A stretch of DNA of 64,000 nucleotides from Pseudomonas sp. PD9R (lineage in GTDB: Bacteria > Pseudomonadota > Gammaproteobacteria > Pseudomonadales > Pseudomonadaceae): positions 1 through 64,000 of the forward strand of contig NZ_JAHTMR010000017.1 of NCBI RefSeq assembly GCF_019200975.1, given 5' to 3'. The notes under the pieces were generated by a model. That model did not search any database and was not told the origin of the DNA. It saw nothing but the letters and a program-made list of their open reading frames with translations. Positions 58,103 through 64,000 of the stretch are shown here, piece after piece (within the stretch, counting starts at the first letter, position 1; the number at the start of each line of letters is the position of its first letter). The translations under genes were made by a program, and so were the position numbers.

Positions 58103-58921
58103 GTGCAGATGAATCCCAACAGAGACACCCAGCTGTGCATGTCCCTCTCCGGGCGCCCCGGCAACTTCGGCTTGCGATTTCACAATCATCTGTATGAACA
58201 ACTGGGGCTGAATTTCTATTACAAAGCCTTCAGCAGCCAGGATCTGCCCGGTGCCGTCGGCGGTATTCGCGCCCTGGGCATTCGTGGGTGCGGCGTGTCG
58301 ATGCCTTTCAAGGAAGCCTGCATTGCCCTGGTCGATGAGCTGGATGCCTCGGCCTCCGCTATTCAGTCGATCAACACCATCGTCAACACCGACGGCCATC
58401 TCAAGGCCTATAACACTGACTACATCGCCATTGCCCAGTTGCTGGAAGCCCACGCCGTGCCCAAGGACACCACCTTCGCCCTGCGCGGCAGCGGCGGGAT
58501 GGCCAAGGCCGTGGCCAGTGCCCTGCGCGATGGCGGTTACAAAAAAGGCCTGATCCTGGCCCGGAACGAGCGCGCTGGCCAAGCCCTGGCTGAAGTGCTG
58601 GGCTACTCATGGCAAGCAGAATTGGGCCCGCAGCGCCCACACATGTTGATCAACGTAACGCCGATCGGCATGAACGGCGGCGCGGAGGCTGATCAACTGG
58701 CGTTCGATGCAGACGCCATTGATGCAGCAGCGATTGTCTTTGATGTGGTGGCGATTCCCTCGGAAACGCCGCTGATCGTGCGCGCCCGTGCTGAAGGCAA
58801 GCAAGTCATCACCGGGCTGGAAGTGATCGCGATCCAGGCGCTGGAGCAGTTTGTGCTTTACACCGGTGTACGACCGACTGACGAGCAGTTTCAGAAAGCG
58901 GTGGCGTTTGCGCGCGGCTGA
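58103..58921 (+). CDS. Shikimate dehydrogenase-like protein, SdhL/HI0607 group
   Basis: NAD(P)-binding protein of 272 aa. The substrate domain has MSLSGRPGNFGLRFHNHLYE and SMPFKE with K70, then AYNTDYIA with D106. The nucleotide motif is GSGGMAKAVASA (129-140). The start MNPNRDTQLCMSLSGRP, replacing the usual GxPxxHSxSP of AroE, is diagnostic of the HI0607-like group, which has weak shikimate activity. True substrate unknown. GTG start at 58103 with TAGGAG 6 nt ahead; an ATG at 58109 is possible. Confidence 0.85.
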   Translation: MQMNPNRDTQLCMSLSGRPGNFGLRFHNHLYEQLGLNFYYKAFSSQDLPGAVGGIRALGIRGCGVSMPFKEACIALVDELDASASAIQSINTIVNTDGHLKAYNTDYIAIAQLLEAHAVPKDTTFALRGSGGMAKAVASALRDGGYKKGLILARNERAGQALAEVLGYSWQAELGPQRPHMLINVTPIGMNGGAEADQLAFDADAIDAAAIVFDVVAIPSETPLIVRARAEGKQVITGLEVIAIQALEQFVLYTGVRPTDEQFQKAVAFARG

Positions 58922-58930
58922 AGTCGCTAA

Positions 58931-58957
58931 AGATCGCAGCCTGCGGCAGCTCCTACA
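58931..58957 (-). repeat. Partial REP arm, family A
   Basis: AGATCGCAGCCTGCGGCAGC TCCTACA, a single arm without its T-rich inner end, between the SdhL and cupin genes. Confidence 0.7.
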
Positions 58958-58987
58958 CTGTCACCAAACACCGTGACCGAGGTTTTC

Positions 58988-59506
58988 ATGCATCCGCGCA
59001 TTCTCAATCTGGATAAGGTCAAACTCGAACCGTTACCCGAGGCTTTTGCCCCGACCGGCGAAACGGCCGGGCGCTATCAACAGCGTCAGGCACGCATTGG
59101 CCAGCAACTGGGCGCGCAGAAGCTCGGTTATCGGTTGTACGCCCTGGAGCCGGGTATGCGTGGCAGCCCGTTTCACAGCCATCGGGTCAACGAAGAGATG
59201 TTCTACGTGGTGGCCGGGGAAGGCGAAGTGCGTCTCGGCGCCGAACGTTTCCCGATCCGTGCCGGTGACGTGATCGCCTGCCCGCCGGGCGGTCCTGAAG
59301 CGGCACATCAGATCATCAATACCAGCACCACAGAGTTGCGTTACCTGGCGGTCAGCACCCAGCAGTCACCGGAAATTTGTGAATACCCGGATTCCGGAAA
59401 ATATGCGGTGATGGACGACTTCAAGGTGGATGCCGACGGCAATGCTTCGGGGTTCGTCGCGGTTGCCCGGCAGGCTGATGGGGTGGATTACTGGGACGGT
59501 GAATAA
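58988..59506 (+). CDS. Cupin-domain protein
   Basis: Cytoplasmic protein of 172 aa with one cupin barrel. Motif 1 PFHSHRVNEEMFYVVAGEGEV holds two His and a Glu for metal binding; motif 2 is GDVIACPPGGPEAAHQIINT. Start ATG at 58988 with GAGG 7 nt ahead. Seems related to sugar- or amino acid-modifying cupins, but no substrate can be given. It is followed by a REP doublet. Confidence 0.85.
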   Translation: MHPRILNLDKVKLEPLPEAFAPTGETAGRYQQRQARIGQQLGAQKLGYRLYALEPGMRGSPFHSHRVNEEMFYVVAGEGEVRLGAERFPIRAGDVIACPPGGPEAAHQIINTSTTELRYLAVSTQQSPEICEYPDSGKYAVMDDFKVDADGNASGFVAVARQADGVDYWDGE

Positions 59507-59523
59507 AATCACCGCAAAACCCC

Positions 59524-59602
59524 TGTAGGAGCTGGCGCAGGCTGCGATCTTTTGATGTTGTTTTTCAAGATCAAAAGATCGCAGCCTGCGGCAGCTCCTA
59601 CA
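59524..59602. repeat. REP doublet, family A
   Basis: TGTAGGAGCTGGCGCAGGCT and its complement, separated by a short spacer, between the convergent cupin and YceH genes. Confidence 0.9.
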
Positions 59603-59605
59603 GGA

Positions 59606-60253
59606 CTATTCCAAACGTGCCAATCGCTCTTCCAGCGCCGCAATCCGCGCTTCAAGCTCTTCTATCCGCTCCACGGAAACACCGCTACCGCCGCCACGCT
59701 CCACCGGGTTTTGCCGTGCCGCTAGGATCACCTCGATGTCCGCCGGATCGCCCAAGGCATGCATATAGCGGTCTTCACGCTGACCCGCCTGGCGCGGGAT
59801 CAGCAGTGCCAGCCCCCGAGCAATCAGGCGCTCCAGCTGATGCACCACCTGTTCGGCATCTTCGAAGTCATGCATGCGGCCGCTGCGCGTCAGCAATTCA
59901 TTGACCGTCTGCGGACCGCGCAAAAACAGCAGCCCCGCCAGAATCACCTGCGCCGGCACCAGCTCCAGTGCCTTGTCGACCTTATGCTCCCAGCGATCTG
60001 CACGGCTGCCCATCACCAGTTTGGTGAAGCCGCGTCCTTCGAGAGCGCGCAGGCTCTGACCGACCTGGCCCTGGGTCAAGTTCATCACCGGTTCGCGGCT
60101 GGTTTTCTGATTGCAGGCAATCACCAGCGCGTTGAGGGTCAGCGGGTAGGTTTCCGGGCTGGTGGCCTGCTTTTCGATCAAGGAGCCCAGAATGCGGATT
60201 TCCGTGCTGTTCAGGCGCGGTTCGTCGAAAGTCTGTTCTTGCTCAGTATTCAT
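59606..60253 (-). CDS. yceH: YceH family protein (DUF480)
   Basis: Protein of 215 aa with two winged-helix domains: LNSTEIRILGSLIEKQATSP and ETYPLTLNALVIACNQKTSR, then GQVGQSLRALEGRGFTKLV. The C-terminus (VERIEELEARIAALEERLAR) is a short coiled coil for dimerisation. Conserved in many gammaproteobacteria, probably DNA- or protein-binding, role unsettled. ATG at 60251-60253. Confidence 0.9.
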   Translation of the reverse strand: MNTEQEQTFDEPRLNSTEIRILGSLIEKQATSPETYPLTLNALVIACNQKTSREPVMNLTQGQVGQSLRALEGRGFTKLVMGSRADRWEHKVDKALELVPAQVILAGLLFLRGPQTVNELLTRSGRMHDFEDAEQVVHQLERLIARGLALLIPRQAGQREDRYMHALGDPADIEVILAARQNPVERGGGSGVSVERIEELEARIAALEERLARLE

Positions 60254-60571
60254 GGCTCTGCGTCCTTACCCGGATTCATGATGTTCTCTGGTGTGGAGGC
60301 ACTTTAGATCGCCATGCGCCAATGGCAATAGAATTCGTTGCTCATGTTCTGAAACATTGCTGAACGGATAAAAAAGAGCCGTTTCGGGAGGGGCGCGCAT
60401 GGCTATAATCGGCCCACGTTCCAAAGCCGATCACCTGCAGGATCGAGCTTGCTCGCGATGAACTCAGGCGCAACGCGTTCATCCAGACTGGACGCGTTCG
60501 TTAACGTCCATCGCGAGCAGGCTCGCTTCTACAGATGCACATGACCCACGTTCCCTCCACACGAGACTGCC
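60254..60571. other. Intergenic region between divergent yceH and DUF1993 genes
   Basis: 318 bp. It contains a -10-like TATAAT at 60404-60409 with no good -35, probably part of the DUF1993 promoter, and REP doublet B at 60436-60534. Otherwise no gene or structured RNA recognised. Confidence 0.5.
60436..60534. repeat. REP doublet, family B
   Basis: Arms GATCGAGCTTGCTCGCGATG and CATCGCGAGCAGGCTCGCTT around GAACTCAGGCGCAACGCG and a short inverted centre, upstream of the DUF1993 gene. Confidence 0.85.
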
Positions 60572-61081
60572 ATGACCATTTCCCTGTACGACGCTTCCGT
60601 TCCTGTTTTCAAGCAAATGCTCAACGCCCTGAGCGATGTGCTGAACAAGGCCGAAGCCCACGCCACGGCCAAGAACATCGATCCGAACGCTTTCCTGCAA
60701 GCCCGTCTGTACCCCGACATGTTCCCACTGGTGCGTCAGGTGCAGATCGCCGTTGATTTCGCCAAGGGCGTTTCTTCGCGTCTGGCCGAAGTTGAAGTGC
60801 CGAAGTACGAAGACACCGAAACCACCTTCGCCGAGCTGCAAGCGCTGTTGAACAAGGTTCTGGCTTACATCGGCGAGATCAAGCCAGAGCAGATCAATGG
60901 CAAGGAAGGTATCGAGATCGTGACCCGTCCGGGCACGCCTAAAGAGAAACGCTTCAGTGGCCAGGCTTACCTGCTGAGCTACGGCCTGCCGCAATTCTTC
61001 TTCCACGTCACCACCGCTTACGCACTGCTGCGTCACAACGGTGTGGAAGTCGGCAAGCGCGATTTCATGGGCGCGTTCTAA
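60572..61081 (+). CDS. DUF1993-family protein
   Basis: Protein of 169 aa, all-helical, DUF1993: MTISLYDASVPVFKQMLNAL, LYPDMFPLVRQVQIAVDFAK and FHVTTAYALLRHNGVEVGKR. The fold is of the DinB type. A conserved His pair (FFHVTTAYALLRHNG) may bind metal. Function unknown. Its strong terminator is at 61095-61133. Confidence 0.85.
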   Translation: MTISLYDASVPVFKQMLNALSDVLNKAEAHATAKNIDPNAFLQARLYPDMFPLVRQVQIAVDFAKGVSSRLAEVEVPKYEDTETTFAELQALLNKVLAYIGEIKPEQINGKEGIEIVTRPGTPKEKRFSGQAYLLSYGLPQFFFHVTTAYALLRHNGVEVGKRDFMGAF

Positions 61082-61094
61082 ACCGCCCAGGTAC

Positions 61095-61133
61095 AAAAAA
61101 GCCCGCCAAGGTTTGCGCCTTGGCGGGCTTTTT
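61095..61133 (+). terminator. Rho-independent terminator after the DUF1993 gene
   Basis: AAAAAAGCCCGCCAAGG with CCTTGGCGGGCTTTTT: 11 bp stem, A- and T-runs on both sides, so it may also stop the convergent sstT transcript. Confidence 0.95.
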
Positions 61134-61139
61134 CATGAG

Positions 61140-61226
61140 AATCAAAAGATCGCAGCCTGCGGCAGCTCCCACAGGAGAACGCATTCCAATGTAGGAGCTG
61201 CCGAAGGCTGCGATCTTTTGATCTTT
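61140..61226. repeat. REP pair, family A, reversed orientation
   Basis: Arms ATCAAAAGATCGCAGCCTGC and TGTAGGAGCTGCCGAAGGCT, face to face, just beyond the DUF1993 terminator and touching the sstT stop. Confidence 0.9.
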
Positions 61227-62459
61227 TTAAGCCAATCGTTGGGCTTTCTGTTCTTCACCCAGGCAAGCCGCTGCTGTGAACAGCACATCGGTGGACGAAT
61301 TCAGCGCGGTTTCCGCCGAATCCTGCAACACACCAATGATGAAACCAACCGCGACCACCTGCATGGCGATCTCACTCGGGATGCCAAACAGGCTACACGC
61401 CAGTGGAATCAGCAACAGCGAACCACCGGCCACACCCGAGGCGCCACAGGCACAAATCGCCGCGACAACGCTCAGCAGAATGGCGGTCGGAATATCCACG
61501 GCGATGCCCAGGGTATGCACCGCCGCCAGACTCAGCACGGTGATGGTGATCGCCGCACCGGCCATATTGATGGTCGCACCGAGCGGGATCGATACCGAGT
61601 AGGTGTCCTCATGCAGGCCCAAACGCTTGCTCAACTCCAGGTTGACCGGAATGTTCGCCGCCGAGCTGCGGGTGAAGAACGCAGTAATGCCACTCTCACG
61701 CAAGCAGGTCAGTACCAGCGGGTACGGGTTGCGGCGCAGTTTCCAGAAGACGATGAGCGGGTTCATCACCAGCGCCACGAACAGCATGCAGCCCAACAGC
61801 ACGGCCAGCAGATGCGCATAGCCGATCAACGCGCCGAAACCCGAGGTGGCCAGGGTCGAAGCCACCAGGCCGAAGATGCCCAGCGGTGCGAAGCGAATCA
61901 CCAGGCGCACAATCACGGTCACGCCGTTGGACAGGTCACCCAGCACTTCGCGGGTGGTGTCGCCGGCGTGACGAATGGCGATGCCCATGCCGATGGCCCA
62001 GGCGAGGATGCCGATGAAGTTGGCGTTCATCAACGCACTGACCGGGTTGTCGACGACGCTGAGCAGCAGGCTTTGCAGAACCTCGCCGATACCACCCGGC
62101 GCGGTAACCGCAACATCCTGGGTGGACAACACCAGATTCGATGGGAACATCATGCTTGCAATCACGGCGACCACCGCAGCGGCGAAGGTGCCCAGCAAAT
62201 ACAGGAACAGAATCGGTCGGATATGGGTTTCCTGGCCGTGCTTGTGGTTGGCGATCGAGGCCATGACCAATACAAACACCAAAATCGGCGCGACTGCTTT
62301 CAATGCGGACACGAAGACCTTGCCGATAAACGCCGTGGACTTCGCCACTTCAGGTGCGAAGAGGGCCAAGGCAATACCGGCGATCAGGCCGATGATGATT
62401 TGCGTAACCAGACTGGTGCGTTTCAGGCGTTGCAGTAGAGAAGGGGGTGAGGCTGTCAT
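61227..62459 (-). CDS. sstT: Serine/threonine:Na+ symporter
   Basis: Inner-membrane DAACS-family transporter of 410 aa that imports L-serine and L-threonine with Na+. Pattern LGLHEDTYSVSIPLGATINM AGAA, the conserved serine-rich segment FFTRSSAANIPVNLELSKR, and GVAGGSLLLIPLACSLFGIP match SstT. ATG at 62457-62459. The 477 bp beyond to the next gene hold a REP doublet and the regulatory region of the MFS gene. Confidence 0.93.
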   Translation of the reverse strand: MTASPPSLLQRLKRTSLVTQIIIGLIAGIALALFAPEVAKSTAFIGKVFVSALKAVAPILVFVLVMASIANHKHGQETHIRPILFLYLLGTFAAAVVAVIASMMFPSNLVLSTQDVAVTAPGGIGEVLQSLLLSVVDNPVSALMNANFIGILAWAIGMGIAIRHAGDTTREVLGDLSNGVTVIVRLVIRFAPLGIFGLVASTLATSGFGALIGYAHLLAVLLGCMLFVALVMNPLIVFWKLRRNPYPLVLTCLRESGITAFFTRSSAANIPVNLELSKRLGLHEDTYSVSIPLGATINMAGAAITITVLSLAAVHTLGIAVDIPTAILLSVVAAICACGASGVAGGSLLLIPLACSLFGIPSEIAMQVVAVGFIIGVLQDSAETALNSSTDVLFTAAACLGEEQKAQRLA

Positions 62460-62936
62460 AAAACGGCATCTCTGATTTTTTATGTGCAGGGTTTCGCAGG
62501 AGTGCAGCAACAAACAGGGCAGGCTGCAGGCAGGAAACCGTGAAGGAGGTGTGATGCCGATCAGCCAAGGGATCTACCTGTGCTGAACCAATCTGTGGCG
62601 AGGGAGCTTGCTCCCGCTGGACTGCGCACCAGGCCCATTTGTTGGGGCCGCTTCGCTGCCCAGCGGGAGCAGGCTCCCTCGCCACAGGTTCAGTGTCTCG
62701 GCTTGGCCGATCGGCATTAACCACAGGGTGTACGTTTTTCAGGGCGCGGACTTTATCACAGCGTAGGCCTTGTCTTTCAGACCTGTGACGATCTGCCACC
62801 CGTGTGTTCAACGCGATTTGCAGGTTCGTGCAACCGCGTCCGGAAACACTCTGTTAAGATTCGCCATCCTCATCTTCATGTTCTGCCAGTGGGCCTCCGG
62901 GCTATCGCTGGTGTCGTCGTTTTTCTGGAGTTCTGC
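62460..62936. other. Intergenic region between sstT and the MFS transporter
   Basis: 477 bp without a supported coding sequence. It holds REP doublet D (62594-62686) and, closer to the MFS gene, an AT-poor stretch where a promoter is likely (GGAG site at 62927-62930). Short open frames here lack ribosome sites and family likeness. Confidence 0.5.
62594..62686. repeat. REP doublet, family D
   Basis: Arms TGTGGCGAGGGAGCTTGCTC and GAGCAGGCTCCCTCGCCACA, a fourth REP type that is well known in pseudomonads, around a spacer with GGCCC and GGGGCC. Confidence 0.9.
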
Positions 62937-64000
62937 ATGCTGTTGCCCATTCTGCTGTTGTCCGCCGCCGGTTTCACGGTGCTGACCACGGAATTCATCA
63001 TCGTCGGCCTGTTGCCGGCCATTGCCCGTGACCTCGAAGTCAGCATCCCGCAAGCGGGCCTGCTGGTGACCCTGTTTGCCTTCACCGTCGCCGCGTTCGG
63101 GCCATTCCTCACCGCGTACTTCGCCCGCTTCGAGCGTCGCAAGCTGTTCATCACGATATTGATCATGTTCGGCCTGGCCAACACCCTTGCGGCGTTCGCA
63201 CCGAACATCTGGGTCATGGCAATTGCCCGGTTGATTCCCGCGCTGGGCTTACCGGTGTTCTGGGCGCTGGCCAGTGAAACGGCGGTGGACATCGTCGGGC
63301 CGGATTATGCCGGACGCGCCATCGCCAAGATCGGCTTCGGCATCGTCTGCGCCACGGTGTTCGGCATTCCGGTGGGCACGCTGATTTCCGACGCATTCGG
63401 CTGGCGCAGTGCCTTTGGCATTCTCGCGTTCATCGCGTTCGCCAAGGCGTTGTTGTTGTTTGTCTACCTGCCGAAAACCAGCCTGCACCAGCATCAGGTG
63501 AGCTTGCGTTCGCAGTTCAAGATCCTGCGCAGCCCATTGATGGTCGGCCATGTGGTGCTGTCGATTGTGGTGTTCAGCGGCATGTTCACCGCCTACACCT
63601 ATCTGGCGGACATCCTTGAACGGCTGGCCGGATTCGACGGTACGGTGGTTGGCTGGTGCTTGATGGGCTTCGGCGCGGTCGGGCTGATCGGCAACTCGCT
63701 GGGAGGTCGCGCGGTGGATCGTCACCCGCTGATTGCTTCGATGATGTTCTGCGCCTTCATGATTGCCGGCCTGGTGGCGTTGGTGCCGAACATTCATTCG
63801 CCGCTCGGTCTGGCGGCGGCGATGGGCATCTGGGGCGTGACCCAGGCCGCACTGTTCCTGGTCAGCCATGTGCGCTTGATGAAAGCCGCGCCCGAGGCCC
63901 CGGCGTTCGCCGCATCGCTGAACATCGCCGGGGCCAACCTCGGGATTGGCCTCGGTGCCATGATTGGCGGTCGGGTGATCGACAGCGTTGGCCTGCAAGG
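62937..64000 (+). CDS. MFS transporter (DHA1, sugar efflux/drug exporter type), 5' part
   Basis: First 354 codons, open to the right edge. MLLPILLLSAAGFTVLTTEF and IIVGLLPAIARDLEVSIPQA start the DHA1 fold; later ARLIPALGLPVFWALASETA and GIVCATVFGIPVGTLISDAF GWR are the motif C region for antiporters. At least ten hydrophobic segments are visible. Likely an efflux permease like YdhP/AraJ for sugars or drugs. ATG at 62937 with GGAG 6 nt upstream. Confidence 0.88.
   Translation, partial: MLLPILLLSAAGFTVLTTEFIIVGLLPAIARDLEVSIPQAGLLVTLFAFTVAAFGPFLTAYFARFERRKLFITILIMFGLANTLAAFAPNIWVMAIARLIPALGLPVFWALASETAVDIVGPDYAGRAIAKIGFGIVCATVFGIPVGTLISDAFGWRSAFGILAFIAFAKALLLFVYLPKTSLHQHQVSLRSQFKILRSPLMVGHVVLSIVVFSGMFTAYTYLADILERLAGFDGTVVGWCLMGFGAVGLIGNSLGGRAVDRHPLIASMMFCAFMIAGLVALVPNIHSPLGLAAAMGIWGVTQAALFLVSHVRLMKAAPEAPAFAASLNIAGANLGIGLGAMIGGRVIDSVGLQ

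Noticed and set aside
61041..62438. Plus-strand open frame of 465 codons opposite sstT
   Set aside because: It starts within the DUF1993 gene, crosses a strong terminator and a REP pair, and its His/Gln/Arg-rich translation is a typical shadow.
1..64000. Signs of a prophage or integrative element
   Set aside because: No integrase, attachment site, tRNA gene or phage structural gene is found, and base composition looks uniform with housekeeping genes throughout.

Overview
The window is chromosomal DNA of a fluorescent Pseudomonas, most likely the P. fluorescens group. The evidence is a GC-rich genome with strong third-position GC bias, typical Pseudomonas gene sets (gcsR-gcvH-gcvP, phuTUVW, polB, sstT, gudD), and more than twenty dispersed REP-type palindromes, most built on the arm GTAGGAGCTGCCGCAGGCTG. 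I saw no rRNA or tRNA gene, no CRISPR array, no complete insertion sequence and no prophage. All family assignments come from reading motifs, without a database search.

Layout. 1-2962: glycine cleavage genes gcvP (5' part only) and gcvH, with their sigma-54 activator gcsR; a -24/-12 promoter and three palindromic boxes lie between. 3029-10156: a catabolic island of a LysR regulator, ureohydrolase, aldehyde dehydrogenase, NCS1 permease and GMC alcohol oxidoreductase. 10342-17206: small unlinked genes, including a GNAT enzyme, a DUF2092 protein paired with an Asn-rich repeat protein, a LysR/SDR divergent pair, a lipoprotein, a cupin, an NmrA-like protein and a cytochrome c. 17473-21074: haem uptake operon phuTUVW behind a Fur-like box. 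21369-28823: a Dps-like protein, a DJ-1/PfpI protein without its usual helix-turn-helix, then two paralogous FixL-like kinases, a FixJ-like regulator, a lone receiver and a type II NADH dehydrogenase.

29134-34484: LysR, SnoaL-like and SGNH hydrolase genes, then a duplicated locus encoding secreted proteins made of 13-residue repeats (3 and 9 units), with a periplasmic chorismate mutase and a small hypothetical gene between the copies, then a GST. 34609-41748: CBS protein, DNA polymerase II, DUF1810, aldo/keto reductase, a lipoprotein, a TSUP transporter, a glyoxalase-fold remnant and a DUF4174 protein. 41871-48278: a BvgA/BvgS-like phosphorelay directly followed on the same strand by an AIDA/pertactin-type autotransporter. 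48498-53478: class C beta-lactamase, glucarate dehydratase and its transporter, with a divergent FadR-type regulator. 53602-64000: EamA transporter with divergent LysR, AI-2E family protein, small hypothetical proteins, a Pro/Tyr-rich secreted protein, shikimate dehydrogenase-like SdhL, cupin, YceH, DUF1993, SstT and the 5' part of an MFS transporter.

The points most worth following up are the duplicated secreted 13-mer repeat proteins (31480-33680), the BvgAS-autotransporter linkage (41871-48278), the inferred guanidino-alcohol pathway (3029-10156), the kinase/regulator/NDH-2 cluster (22828-28823), and the well-preserved sigma-54/enhancer architecture at gcvH.
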